A stretch of DNA of 64,000 nucleotides, from positions 310,001-374,000 of the forward strand of contig JASFAU010000011.1 in assembly GCA_039704465.1 (NCBI GenBank), written 5' to 3'. The stretch comes from Plasmodiophora brassicae (lineage: Eukaryota > Endomyxa > Phytomyxea > Plasmodiophorida > Plasmodiophoridae). Of this stretch, positions 30,981 to 42,091 are shown piece after piece. A program made the translations under genes and the position numbers. Position 1 is the first letter of the stretch; the number at the start of each line of letters is the position of its first letter. Under the pieces are notes generated by a model. That model was not told the DNA's origin and ran no database searches. It worked only from the letters and a program-made list of their open reading frames with translations.

Positions 30981-32136
30981 ATGGGACCGGATCTGCCTCT
31001 CGTCATCGCCGTCGGCGTGCTGTTCCTCACTGCGTTTGCCACTGACCACGAGGAACGCGGTCGCTCACCGGCTCCACGGCATTACCGCCCAAGTCGCGGG
31101 GGCAGCGCGAACCCGCCCATACCAACAGTCCCTGAAACCCTCCATGGCAGCGGTGTCGAGCAACGTGAACATCGTCGGAAACAGCGTGCTAGGTCGGCAA
31201 CGAAACGGCGCTATGGCGGCGGAGACAATGGATCGGTACCGAACTAATGCGGTAACCGCGAATGTGTACCCATTTGACTATGGTGTAGTGGCAGCGGCGT
31301 GCGAAATCGTCTGGGAGCCGGCGCGACGACCGCAACACAATCTCTTCGGCGCATCAGCAGCGGTCACCCGCATACCAGCCGGATAATCGCGGGGATGACA
31401 TCCCATTGGGTATTCTTCACCCTCAGTGTCGCTCTTCGTCTTCGGGATCCCAGGCCGACTCTCTTTCATCATCGATATACTGCAACGGGTATAACCCATC
31501 GGTGCCTACATGGGGTTCCTACTGGCCGTACTACTATTACGACCCGTATCCTCATCCTTCCATGCCGCTACCGCCTCGACCGCCCAACCGTTACCTGGTC
31601 CCGATGAATCCCGCACTATACCTTCATCCGATGCCAAACCTTGGCCCAGGCGTTCCTCGCCCTGCAGAGCCTAGACCAAAGTCATCTCGTCGTCGAACTA
31701 GCCGACATCGCCCATCAAATCCACAGTCCCCTGTTTCAGATCCGGGTCCGCGAGTGCAATCCCATCAGACATCGTCGGGCAATATGGTGTCTTGTGGCCA
31801 AACCCGACCGCACAGTGCCCCTGAGCGATCCTACCGCGCGCCGCAGCCACGTTCAGCGGCTCCCATGTCCCCCTATGGTCGTGCCGAAACCGCATCAGCG
31901 ACGCTGCCCAACAATGAACCAGCCGTCCTGACGACGGAGGACATCGGCCCCAGCCCATCGTGCTGCCTGTGGTGGCCCAGAACGTGAATGATGAGCATTA
32001 CACCAACGTATTGGTCCCGATCCACGAAACGCTGCCTGTACTTAGAGCACAATACTACGAGGATGTCAGGCCGCAGGCGGACGAGGGCACCGCGGATCAG
32101 CCGGACGCCGACCAGATGTGGTACAACCCGCATTAG
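30981..32136 (+). CDS. Secreted or cell-surface Pro/Tyr/Arg-rich protein
   Basis: ATG 30981 opens a signal peptide (MGPDLPLVIAVGVLFLTAFA) followed by a basic, low-complexity region. A GTACCG..TGGCAG intron with a CTAAT branch-site-like motif (about 31242-31303) joins DNGS to RRAKSSGS in phase. The next exon contains a Tyr-rich patch (YWPYYYYDPYPHPSMP) and long Pro/Ser/Arg stretches. A third, acidic exon (QNVNDEHYTNVLVPIHE.. to ..MWYNPH) ends in TAG at 32136; its splice join is uncertain because the shortest option would need a 29-nt intron. The composition suggests an extracellular-matrix or cell-wall protein. Confidence 0.5.
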
Positions 32137-32404
32137 GGCATGTTCCTATCTGACGACACCGCCGCAGGGGGTGCTGACTGCTGACGATGGAAAAGTCGTC
32201 GCCTTATATTGGGACCCGATCAGGATGGTCCCGATGGGGAGACCAAACTGTTCACGGCTTGGGTTCCGATTACATGTAAACGGTTACATCTCAGTCCTCC
32301 GCGAAGCAAAGCGAACCGATCTCTATAAGTACATACACCAGCAACTGTGTGGTCCGTATTTCGAAACGCAGATTTAACATTCTTGTGTCCTGTGCTTGGA
32401 TACG
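32137..32404. other. Short interval with possible extra 3' exon
   Basis: A plus frame (DGPDGETKLFTAWVPITC..) between about 32225 and 32330 looks coding and could be an alternative end of the upstream gene. Otherwise nothing is recognised before the stop of the nucleotidase at 32405. Confidence 0.3.
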
Positions 32405-34276
32405 CTACGGCACCGCCTGCACACGACCGTCCATGGCCGGGGATATCGTCTCTTGCTGCTGAATGTACCTGACAACGGCATCGTATACGAGGTCTAGCTG
32501 GATGACGTCGTGACGCCCTTGGACAAAGAAGTTATCGCCACCCCAGGCAATGAAATCTAACAACCAGGTGTCAGACCCAGCGTCCCGTTCGACGTATGCT
32601 GTACTGACCATCGGTGACGACGACGTACTTGGAGTCGGGCACCAGGCGAGTATACGACCCCGCAACGTCGGCAACGTCGATGGAGACCACCCTGCGGTAT
32701 GGCGGCGCTGAGGAGCGGTACGAGTACCGTACGCCGGCCCAGTGAGCGCTGGTGATAATTGGCAGCGGTGGATCGCTCAGCGTGAACCCTTCCAGGTTGG
32801 CTTCGATAATATCGATGATGTCCTGGCCGGTCAGCGTGATATCAGTGATCGTGTTGCCGAACGGTAGAACGTTAAGAACGTCTCCGCAGGTGACCCCGCC
32901 CTGGGACAGATGCGCTCGAATGCCACCGGCGTTGATCAATGCAATCTGTGTTCCTGCAGGGCGCCGTTCAGCCAGCATCGCGTCTGCCACCAGTTCTGCC
33001 ATCGGACACGACCGGCCTGGAACACAATCCCCTTCGAAAGACGCGTTCGCTTTGCCGGCCTCCGAGTTCGTCAAGTAGTCGAACGCCAGCCGCCATCCGG
33101 CAACGTCGTCGGCAGTCTGGGCGTGCTTTGGAATCGACTGATCCAGACGAATGGGATCCCCTTCAACGGATACCACGTCGTCGTTATCGTCCCCTGTGCA
33201 CCGCCTTGAGCGTTAAGCAGGGCGGCGACCTTATGCAAATGGCATGCTGACGTACATTCGACGAGGACGTTGCCCAGATAATCGCCGTATCGATGCGCTT
33301 GAACGACGTACGTCGTCTTGCCTAACGTGTTCACCACCGGGGTTGGGTACCGCCCCACCGCGTCGTCGTTGGGTTCGTTGAGCAGCAGCGAATGCGAGTG
33401 TCCGCCAACGATCAAGGCGATGCCATGCGTGCTGTTCAGATGGGTTCGATCAGAGGTCTGCACACACAAAGCGGAACAACGTCGACGCACTGTGTCGCGA
33501 GGTACTGATCCTCCTTGAACCCATTGTGGGAAACGGCAATGATCCGGCGGATACCCTGCCGGTGCAATTCGTCGACAGCCTGTTGCACCGGGCCAACCGG
33601 ATCCAGGAACGTAATCCCTCGCGCGCCCATAGATATCGACTGCGTCTCCTTGGTGATGAATCCGATCACACCCAGCTTGTCTGGCAACGTCTCCGCTGTC
33701 AGCACGGTGTAGGAAGCGGGCATCGCGTCACGTACACTTCTCCAGGATGACGTAAGGCTTCACGATACGGTGTAGGAACTTCGTAGTATTCAAATCGATG
33801 TTCGCCGAAACAACAGGGAACGATAGCGACTCGAAGAATTTGAACAGAAATTCTGCTTTCCAGTGATTAGTGACGTTCGCTGTAGGAGATATCCGCAGCG
33901 GGAAACCTTCCGACTCGTCGAATTCATGGTTGCCGATGCACATCAGGTCGTACTGAAACGCGTTCATGAACTCGGTGATCTTTGCGGACTTGTAGACATT
34001 GAAGAAGAGCGTGCCCTGGAACTGGTCGCCCGCATCGAAGAGCAGTGTCTCCTGACCGACGCGTGCGGCCTCCTCGCGAACCCTGTCGATTGCGGTTCGC
34101 ATTCGGGCGATCCCTCCATAGCACGTGTTCTCGTCAACGTCGACCTGGCGACAATCGATCCCGCCCTCGTTGAACTCATCCAGGTGCGCGTGGATATCGT
34201 TCGTATGAATAACCCGCAACTCATACGCCGCGGTAGCGACCACACACAAGCACGCGACAATGGGCGTGACACGCAT
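32405..34276 (-). CDS. Secreted 5'-nucleotidase / metallophosphoesterase
   Basis: Start ATG 34276 with signal peptide (MRVTPIVACLCVVATAA). About five exons. N-terminal calcineurin-like metallophosphatase: HTNDIHAHLDEF, DAGDQFQGTLFF, GNHEFDES, then IVGGHSHSLL. C-terminal substrate-binding domain: INAGGIRAHL, LPFGNTITDITLTG, and DFIAWGGDNF near the end. These are the hallmarks of bacterial UshA and animal CD73. No C-terminal hydrophobic GPI signal is seen, so a soluble extracellular enzyme releasing nucleosides is likely. It may feed the purine breakdown in which allantoinase acts. Confidence 0.88.
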
Positions 34277-34501
34277 CGTCCGGGCGCTTTCCACAGCGGG
34301 AACAACGTCAAACGACGCGCACACGCAGGCAGATACGCAGGTTAACTCTGTGACGCACCATACGAACCTTCGCGTTCAGGATATCTCCAGCGAACGTGCG
34401 GCACTGTAACATTCGATGCTGACGCAGTGACCCCTCGGACGGTGGCGATCTGTGGCGGATCGAAACTCCGTGGTTGCAGCTGACAGTGGCGCCCATCCGT
34501 C

Positions 34502-35947
34502 ATGTCGGATGACGTCGACGACGGCATGCAGGTCGATGACCAGGAGGAGAATGACGACCAGGGCGACATGCGGGACGAGGCCGACGACGGCGCAGACGAC
34601 GCTGGCGGGGCGGTCGAGGCGCGTCCGACCGTCGACGTGCCGGCGCATCAGATACGCCGCGAGTACAAGGTGTGGAGGGCGGCGGTCCCGTTCCTATACG
34701 ACCTGGTCCTATACCAGGGCATGATATGGCCGTCGACCGTCGTCACATGGCTGCCAGCATCCGTACCTAACGCTGCCTCTGACGTACCGTTGCCCACGAT
34801 CCAGCACTGCCTCGTGGGCAGCAACACCAGCGGCAGCGATCAGCCATACCTACAGGTCGTTCCGTTGCATTTAACGATCGGGTTCCTTCGACGGCTTACG
34901 ATTGTGCAGGTCATGGAGATCACGCTGCCGCCAAAGTACGATTACGCCCTTCGGGACGATGTGTCGCGAGCGCATAGCTCGGTGACGTCGACGGCGGGCA
35001 AGATACGCGCCGTCAAAGCGTTTCATTCGACGACCGACATTCGCCGCGTGCGGGTCATGCCGCGCCGGGCGAGCCTTGCGGCCTGCAAGTGCGACGATTC
35101 GCTGACGATCGACCTGTTCGACATATCGCAGCCGGGTGTCGCCATCCCGACGCGAACAACGCCAGCGGCGTCAGCACCGTTTCGCACGTCGAAACTCCTG
35201 TCGCTGTCGGGGCACACGGCCGACGGCTGGGGCCTGTCCTGGGCGTCCCCGCACCTCAACGGCCAGGTCATCAGCGGGTCGAACGACACCCTGATCTGCC
35301 ACTGGGACGTCAACTCGCCAGGCGACGCGTCTGCGATCGCCCCGCTGCGAACGTACGCTGGGCACGCTGGCCCGGTCATCGACGTTCACTGGGGCGCCCT
35401 GCACGCGCACGTGTTCGCGTCCGGAAGCGACGACAAGACGGCGGCGATCTGGGACGTCCGCGAGAAAGGCCCGTCGGCACCGTCGACAACGCTGGCACAT
35501 GCAGCGCATGTCAACGCGGTGGAATGGGCGCCGTTCGACGAGTTCCAACTGGCGACGGGGACGGCCGAGGGGACCGTTGCGGTCTGGGACACGAGGAAGC
35601 CCGATTCCCCAGCGCACGTGCTTCAGTGTGGCAAGGGCCCGCACGACATCACGCGCGTGTCCTGGGCGCCGTTCCAGCCGGGCCTGCTGGCCACATCGGG
35701 CAACAACCGTCGCGTGCTGATCTGGGACCTGTCCCGGGTCGGGATGGAGCAGTCCGCGGAGGACGCCGAGGAAGGCCCGCCGGAGCTCGCCTTCGTCCAC
35801 TCCGGGCACACCGCCAGCGTCACCGACGTCGAATGGTGCCCCGATTCGCCCTGGACGATCGCGTCCGTCTCCGAGAACAACATCCTCGAGGTCTGGGAGG
35901 TCGCCGACCCGCTCCGATCGGCGCCCACCCGACCCGAATCGTCATAG
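34502..35947 (+). CDS. RBBP4: RBBP4/Msi1-type WD40 histone chaperone
   Basis: Start ATG 34502. A very acidic N terminus precedes the H4-binding helix motif (YKVWRAAVPFLYDLVL..WPSTVVTWLP) that defines the RBBP4/Msi1 family. Five clear WD repeats follow (SGSDDKTAAIWDV, LATGTAEGTVAVWDTR, LATSGNNRRVLIWDLS and others), ending with the conserved DVEWCPDSPWTIASVSENN. An in-frame 54-nt intron at 34856-34909 (GTCGTT..GTGCAG) separates YLQ and VMEITLPP; the inserted hydrophobic residues do not fit the family. Family members act in CAF-1, NuRD and PRC2. Confidence 0.92.
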   Translation: MSDDVDDGMQVDDQEENDDQGDMRDEADDGADDAGGAVEARPTVDVPAHQIRREYKVWRAAVPFLYDLVLYQGMIWPSTVVTWLPASVPNAASDVPLPTIQHCLVGSNTSGSDQPYLQVVPLHLTIGFLRRLTIVQVMEITLPPKYDYALRDDVSRAHSSVTSTAGKIRAVKAFHSTTDIRRVRVMPRRASLAACKCDDSLTIDLFDISQPGVAIPTRTTPAASAPFRTSKLLSLSGHTADGWGLSWASPHLNGQVISGSNDTLICHWDVNSPGDASAIAPLRTYAGHAGPVIDVHWGALHAHVFASGSDDKTAAIWDVREKGPSAPSTTLAHAAHVNAVEWAPFDEFQLATGTAEGTVAVWDTRKPDSPAHVLQCGKGPHDITRVSWAPFQPGLLATSGNNRRVLIWDLSRVGMEQSAEDAEEGPPELAFVHSGHTASVTDVEWCPDSPWTIASVSENNILEVWEVADPLRSAPTRPESS

Positions 35948-36127
35948 GTAAACCATTGTCGCATTAGTCTGTCTGCCGTCGGCGACGTCGAATCCGTTGA
36001 GGAAAATCCCCGGACCGATCCCGTCGGCGACGTGACGTTTTCGTGTCCGACATCGACAGACGCGCGTTCCGCCCGGCAACACGAGTCCCCCCATCACGGT
36101 ATAGGCGACCCCGCATTCAAGATATGA

Positions 36128-37051
36128 ATGGCGGCTGGTGGCAGCGCACCAGGGTTCTGTATTATTAGCGCGTTGGCGGTCGTGACGGTCAGCGTGTACC
36201 TGATGACGGGAACGGCACCGATGGCGATGCCGCCGATGCTGTACGGGACGGCGTGGAAGGCGGATCGGACGTCGCGGCTGGTGGTGCAGGCCGTCCTGGC
36301 CGGGTTCCGGGGGATTGACACGGCTTGCCAGCCGAAGCATTACAACGAGGCCGGGGTTGGGGATGCGCTGGAGACGTTGGCGAAGGCGCATGGCATCGCC
36401 AGGGAATCGTTGTACGTCCAGACAAAGTTCACGTCGCTGGCGGGCCAGGACCGCACGAAGCCGCTGCCGTACGACCCGAACGCGTCGCTGACCGACCAGG
36501 TGCACCAGTCGGTGCAGACGTCGTTGACGAACCTTCGTACCACGTACCTGGATGGGTTGAACCTGCACGGGCCGCTGCCGACGCATCGGGAGACAATGGA
36601 GGTGTGGCGCGCCATGGAGACCGTCCACCAGGCCGGCACGGCTAAGTCGATCGGCGTCTCGAACTTCTACTCGCTCGACGATTTCCGCGTCCTGATTGAC
36701 GATGCCGTTGTGAAACCGGCCGTCCTCCAGAACCGGTTCTACGCCGACACGGGATACGATGTCGAACTTCGTCGGTACTGCCGCCACCATGGTATCGTCT
36801 ATCAGAGTTTCTGGAGCCTGACCGCGAACCCGCGTCTGGTCCACAGCGACGTGGTCCTGTCGATCGCTGGCAAGATGAAGGTGACGCCGGAGCAGGTTTG
36901 GTTCCGGTTCCTGATTGGCCTGGGCATCGTCCCGTTATCGGGCACCACCAACGAACAGCACATGCGCGATGATGTTGCTGTCCACAAGATGGGGTTGGCA
37001 GAAGATGATACGCGCCGGATCGCGACGTTGTTCCCTCCGAATTTCGAGTGA
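36128..37051 (+). CDS. Aldo-keto reductase with N-terminal hydrophobic segment
   Basis: ATG 36128, 307 aa, no intron. The first 30 residues hold a hydrophobic stretch (FCIISALAVVTVSVYLM) that could be a signal anchor. The (beta/alpha)8 barrel has the AKR tetrad: Asp of GIDTACQ, Tyr of KHYNE, Lys of VQTKF and His of NLHGPLP. The motif SIGVSNFYSLDD is present, and IVPLSGTTNEQH provides the NADPH-binding strand. An NADPH-dependent reductase of aldehydes or ketones is likely; the substrate is unknown. The barrel is a little shorter than typical (about 275 aa). Confidence 0.88.
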   Translation: MAAGGSAPGFCIISALAVVTVSVYLMTGTAPMAMPPMLYGTAWKADRTSRLVVQAVLAGFRGIDTACQPKHYNEAGVGDALETLAKAHGIARESLYVQTKFTSLAGQDRTKPLPYDPNASLTDQVHQSVQTSLTNLRTTYLDGLNLHGPLPTHRETMEVWRAMETVHQAGTAKSIGVSNFYSLDDFRVLIDDAVVKPAVLQNRFYADTGYDVELRRYCRHHGIVYQSFWSLTANPRLVHSDVVLSIAGKMKVTPEQVWFRFLIGLGIVPLSGTTNEQHMRDDVAVHKMGLAEDDTRRIATLFPPNFE

Positions 37052-37271
37052 AATGAAGAATCTTCGTTTCGGAAGCCCCCGAGGTGATCGGTGGCCGGCG
37101 CTAAAGGTGCGACTTTCAAGTACAGCACTATCCGTTCTGTTTGATTACCGGTACGGCACTCTTTACCATCGTATCCAGGCAACGTCATGTCGAACCTGTG
37201 ACGAACTGGCGATAGTCGCTCGACGTGTACAACCCGACCCGCTGGTATGTCATCGTATTTGGTGCCTGACG

Positions 37272-38652
37272 ATGACATCGCGGCCAGTGGCGATGATTTC
37301 AACTTTGGCCTTGGTAACGACACTTCTGGTCGCATTGTTCTGGCTGGAACGCCGGCCGCCCGCCAACCTGTCCAATGTGGCCGGCCAGACCGCACGATAT
37401 GCTGGAGACAAAGGTGCGGCATCTGAGAGCCCAGCACCAATATTGCCAGGTCAGCGTGCCTCGGTGGGTCTAGTTCCTGTCCAACGACTACACGCGCTGA
37501 TGGGCAGAAAGCCGCTGCTACCTGTCCACACGATGTCAGCAGAAGAGATTGGCCCGGTCATTGTGTATACTGAGACGTCGATGTCTGGGGCATTCGGGCA
37601 CAACTTCCCATTCTTCGACGGCATGTGCGACTGGCGCTGTGGCGAACAAATCAAATGCGTATTCACTGGCGACAAGACGATGCGGCACAAGGCACATGGC
37701 CTGTTGTACAGGGATGAGGCGCCACCAGACCCGCACGTTCCCAAAGCCTACCCTGAACAGAAGAAGATCTACATGTGCTTCGAAAGGTATTCCAAGACCT
37801 GCCCGAGCCCAGCGTTCCCTTGCCGATAACGTGTTTGTAGTCCAGCGAACCTTGGCCTTCTGGAGAATGCGGCGTTCATGGCAAGGTTCGACTACGAGAT
37901 TAGCTATAGGAGAACGGCAGCAGCGCCCACGTTCTATTCGGAGCCCTACATGAACGGCATGTTCGACACGAAGGTCAGGCTGTTCGACCCGCCAGTCCCG
38001 TTCGACAAGAAGGTCGACGCGGTCGCGTACATGAACAGCAACTGTGGGACGTCGAGCGGACGGGCGGAGGCGCTCCGGATGCTGATCGAGCTGAACCAGT
38101 ACCCAGTGCATTCATACGGGGACTGCGACAGGAACAAGTACACAGACGAAGACAAGGTCGGTCACAGCGACGTGACGTTTCTGACGAGTGCTGAAGTTGT
38201 CGAAGGTGACGTTGTTCTCCAAGTACAAGTTCTGTGTTGCCATGGGTACGTACTTGACTGGGTATGGGTACTTGCCGAAAGGGACGCCGACTGAAGCGCT
38301 TGTAGAGAATTCCGTATTTGAAGATTACATATCGGAGAAGTTGTTCCAGGCGATGTCCGCCGGTTGCGTTCCCCTCTACGTCGGCGCAACGAACATCGGA
38401 TGGCACATGCCTGTCCCCGTGGACCAGATGATGATCCACTTCGACCCGAAACGGGACAGCATCGCCGACCTCAGCCGTCGCCTGCAGTCCCTGGGAAGCA
38501 ACCGCAGCGAGTACGAGAAAATGCTGGCATGGAAGGCCATCCCGAGAGACGCAATGAGTTCCGGGTTCCAAGCCCACCTGCTCTCGTCTGAATCCCCTGT
38601 GCAATGCAAGATGTGCCAAACCATTGCGCTGGACATCGAAAGAACAATCTAA
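37272..38652 (+). CDS. Alpha-1,3-fucosyltransferase-like glycosyltransferase (GT10)
   Basis: Type II Golgi protein: ATG 37272, short cytosolic tail and one TM (ISTLALVTTLLVALFWL). Four exons join in phase. GTATTC..TTGTAG turns MCFES into the family pattern ES-PANLGLLENAAFMARFDYEI. GTCGGT..TGAAG joins DEDK to LSKVTLFSKYKFCVAM. GTACGT..TTGTAG adds ENSVFEDYISEKLFQAM, then AGCVPLYVGATNI. The YKF-x-AxENS-x-x-DY-x-x-EK motif binds GDP-fucose in GT10 enzymes. Length is about 390 aa, normal for the family. Acceptor and linkage cannot be deduced. Confidence 0.88.
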
Positions 38653-38867
38653 AAAGCAGAATCCCTATCACGACCGTTTTACGTCTGGACGCGCCCAAAG
38701 ATAATCGACACAGACGGCATGCCTGCCCTCAGCCTTGTCAGACAGCGAACAGTCACCAGAAAGGCACCATGGCGTGAGCGTGAAATGACGGAAATCTTAA
38801 ACAAAAACTCGGGTGGAACTTTGACATTCTGCGCTATCATCGCGTCACTTTTTTCGTGGGCCGATCG

Positions 38868-39680
38868 ATGCAGGGACCTGTGAAGATATCGTCGATGTCG
38901 TTGCCGGATGGGCAGATCGCGGCGCCGCCTGGACCGGCGACCGACACCCTGGATGAACCGATCACGGAAACGCTGGTTGGGTTTGCGCGTGACACCATGT
39001 GTGGGATGGGCGGAGGTGAACATGTCGCCGTAGATGCGCGATGTCCGGCTGATTGGCACGAAGCTGAGATACGTCCTGGTACCAGCTGGATCAAGGAACG
39101 AACTTAAGAACTGTAGGAGCGTTGGCCCTAAGCGTTGGGTTTGCCCTGAACTGAATATTAGGGGACCTTTGGGGCCCGCTTCTGCTCTGTTTATTTCTTG
39201 CAATGTGAGCCGTTGTCCGGCGTTGTGCGACAGTTGATGCTCATAGCGGTTATGCCAGAGTCTTGAGTGTCAGCGATCCCGACCAGGCGAGCTACAAGTT
39301 CTCGATCGTCTTTGCAATCGTCTGGGCCGGTGCTGCGCTCGTTACCTTCAACGCTCTCCTGCTTGGCGGAAACATGTACACGTTGTCGTGGCTGTTATCG
39401 CTGCTGTGCACGCTAAGTCCTGTACCTTCCCAGATCTGTATTCCAGAGCGTGTGCGTTCTCGGGTATTGCATGTTCCCGTTGGATATCGCCTCTGTCGTC
39501 CTGCAGGTCATCAGCGTCCCCTTCATTCGCGTGATCATCGTCACCGTCGCGCTCTTCTGGGCGGCCCGGGCCTCGGTCGGCTTCATGTCCCCGCTGGTTC
39601 CCGAGGATCGCCAGGCGCTTGGCGTGTACCCTGTTATCCTGTTCTACGTCACGATTGCATGGATGGTTATCATTTCGTGA
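38868..39680 (+). CDS. YIPF6: YIPF6-like Yip1-domain Golgi protein
   Basis: Start ATG 38868 (MQGPVKISSMSLPDG). Small exons join in phase at five introns. TLDEPITETL joins MRDVRLIGTKLRYVLVP; ELKN joins WDLWGPLLLCLFLA; then comes IDPDQASYKFSIVF. GGNI joins SVFQSVCVLGYCMFPLDIAS, and the end is YPVILFYVTIAWMVIIS. This is the complete YIPF6 pattern, including DLWGPL and the five-TM bundle. Yip1 proteins act in ER-Golgi vesicle traffic with Rab GTPases. Single-frame views of this region are misleading on both strands; the spliced product resolves it. Confidence 0.9.
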
Positions 39681-39851
39681 AAGGGTCGCCAGTGTTAATA
39701 TCAAGTAACCGACTCTTGCTCCACCGTTTTCGTGCACGGACGCGCTAGGGGCTGACGTGGGCCATAGCAACGTATCATGCGCTTGATAATCTGTCGATAG
39801 GACGGCGTTTATTGTGAACGGTTAGCACTGGCGTATGCCAGACTTGCCAGA

Positions 39852-41345
39852 TTACGCTGGCAGCATTTCGACATGGGATGGTGTTGCCGTTCCCCGGATC
39901 CTGGACATGAACCCTGGGATCAGGGACGCCTCACGACGAGCGCACGCGCGTTTGGTGGCGCGCAGCACGACAACGAAGACCACGCTGAGCACCACTCCGA
40001 GGACAATGCCGACAGCGAGCGCGATCCAGAATGGCTTGTTGCTGAAGGCAACGGCAGCGTCGGCGGTTGGCACCGGATTCGCATCGGACGACGCACAGGG
40101 GCCTGTGCTGTTCATCGCGGCCAGCAGGGCGCACTGTGGCGTCTGAATGCTGTTGCAGGCCTGGCACCAGAACGGGACGTCCGTCCCGACCGCGCTGGTG
40201 ATGTTCAGGAACTGATCCAGACGGCACGACGTGCTGCCGCATGCACGCGGCGCGACCGCCTGGAACGTACTGCCCTGTTCCGGATCGTGGTACACGACGT
40301 TGACATGGTACCCGCCCGTCGCGTCGTCCTGCTCCAGCTCCAGGATGATCAGCGCACCCGGCGATGGGATCGATACGGCAACATTCCCAGCGTCGCTGTA
40401 CAACGATTGGTTAGCTGGCAGCGCTCGAGTGTGCGATTGATACGTGGCTTACTAGACGCCCAGGAGGGAGGCAACCGCCATCACCAGCGGGTAATGCCCG
40501 CTGAAGAACACGAGCGGTGCAACGGGACCGTCGATCGCCGTCTGGTTGAAGTCCTGGCCCATCCGCTCAACCAGCGGCCCTGCGATTAGGTTGGCCGATT
40601 CCGGCGGTGTGAACGCCACCTTGGCGATATACGACGCCATCGTCACCATGTTCGTCTACGTCGCATGGTCCGTCATGGTCCTGAACTCGCTGAGACGCAA
40701 TGCCCTCCTTACCCAGTGGTCCTCCGGGATGAACACGGTCGCGTCCGGGAAGGCGCGCCGTATGTACAGGATCTCGTACTCGGTGAGGAACGTTTCCCAG
40801 GTGACGTTCCTGCCCAGGATGGCGGTGAGGAAGTCGAGCTCGTGCTGGTACGCCGCCCTGAACGAGGCGAAGTCGTCGCCGTTGTACGCCGCGTCGTACG
40901 CGTTGGCCAGCGTCGGGCACTTGTCGTACGCGCGCAGCAGGATGTCTTCGAAGAACGGCACGGTGTGCACGGGGACCGGCGCCGTCTGGTTCGGGATCGC
41001 CGCCGTCTTCGTGACCTCATCGATGGGCCCAGCGCCCGGCGGGACGTATCCGAGGAAGAACGCGGACGCCGACATCATGGCCGCCTCTGAGTCGGTGCTA
41101 CGCGCCCAGCTGGCCGCTGTGTCGTTGCTGCTGCGGTTGTACCGGTTGCGAACGGCCTCCCCCAGATCGTACATGGCCTTGTACCCGTGGCCGGACAGGA
41201 CGCCGCCATCGTCCCAGGACGCGTCCGCCTCGGCGGTATAGTAGTCCCGAAGCCCATGACGGGCCAGGATCTGCACCTGCGCCAGGCGGGCACCGGCACC
41301 CGTCACCATCATCATCATCATCATCGCCACGAGCACAGGCAACAT
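39852..41345 (-). CDS. Membrane-anchored histidine acid phosphatase-like protein
   Basis: Start ATG 41345 with signal peptide containing six consecutive Met codons. The phosphate pocket ARHGLRDYY (RHG motif) follows, then SGHGYKAMYDLG and WARSTDSEAAMMSA. GTAAGG..CGTAG removes an intron between EDHW and TNMVTMASY. The second catalytic motif reads FSGHYPLVMAV, with Tyr where acid phosphatases have the Asp of HD. GTAAGC..GTACAG then joins the C-terminal ectodomain. One TM (FWIALAVGIVLGVVLSVVFVVV) and a basic tail make it a type I protein. The substituted proton donor raises the question of whether it is active. Confidence 0.82.
41307..41324 (-). repeat. (ATG)6 trinucleotide run in signal peptide
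   Basis: Six ATG codons in a row encode Met-Met-Met-Met-Met-Met within the hydrophobic core of the phosphatase signal peptide. Length variation would be tolerated in a signal peptide. Confidence 0.9.
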
Positions 41346-41580
41346 CGGCGTCGCGTTCGGATTATCGGTATGGGGCGAGCCATGGGCATGCACGAGGTCC
41401 GAGATCGCCCACCCGGGACTGGGCCAAGTTAAGGCGGATCGGGCCGGTCGCGGCCCGTTGCCATTTCTGGCAGACGGCGCATGGCTCGGGTAATACTACA
41501 GGGGCGATCTGGATACGCGCGTGCCGCGCGCCGATATCTGCCAGTCTGACGTGCGTTGCTTGCTGCTGGACGACGCGACG

Positions 41581-42059
41581 ATGAGCAGCACGTATATAGT
41601 CCAGCCGACGCGCACGAACGTGTACGCGCCGGGCGTGGCGCCGCCCATGACGGACGCCAGCTTCCAGGTCCTGCACCAAGGTGGGCAGCGGCGGCCATTG
41701 TACCTGTCATCGCGAGTAGTACTTCATCTAATAACCGGGACGGTCGTCCGCGCGCAGTTCGCCAGCACGCCGTCAACAGCGAGATTCGCCAGGTGCCGTC
41801 TGACGCCGTGGGCGGCGGCGACAGCCAGGCGTTCCTGGGCAGGTATCCGCAGCTGCGCGTCCAGCACCCGTGAGTGCCCCGGCCACCGCCGTGCCTGCCT
41901 CCCCGTGGCTGACGTGCGACGTGCCGCAGGACCTTCAATGTGGAGGAGAAGAACTACGGGCACCAGCACGACGACGTTGACGACACGGGGCCCGCGTCAC
42001 GGTGCGTGTCCTACCTGTACACGATACAGCGGTTCTGCTGCCCCTGTTGCCCAATATAA
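41581..42059 (+). CDS. Orphan 113-aa protein ending CCPCCPI
   Basis: Three exons, 41581-41680, 41758-41869 and 41930-42059, with 77-nt (GTGGGC..CGCGCAG) and 60-nt (GTGAGT..CCGCAG) introns, phases 1 and 2. The product has a strand-rich start (MSSTYIVQPTRTNVYAPG), a His/Asp patch (HQHDDVDDTG) and the tail RFCCPCCPI. The clustered terminal cysteines suggest palmitoylation or metal binding. No family is recognised. It ends 32 bp from the end of the convergent gene. Confidence 0.6.
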
Positions 42060-42091
42060 TGATCGTATGGCGTCCCACGAAGGGCAGGTCT

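Noticed and set aside
35942..36844. 300-codon minus frame
   Set aside because: Opposes the aldo-keto reductase, which has its complete catalytic tetrad.
38679..39203. 174-codon minus frame
   Set aside because: The plus strand here splices into a full YIPF6 N terminus, so the minus frame is a shadow.
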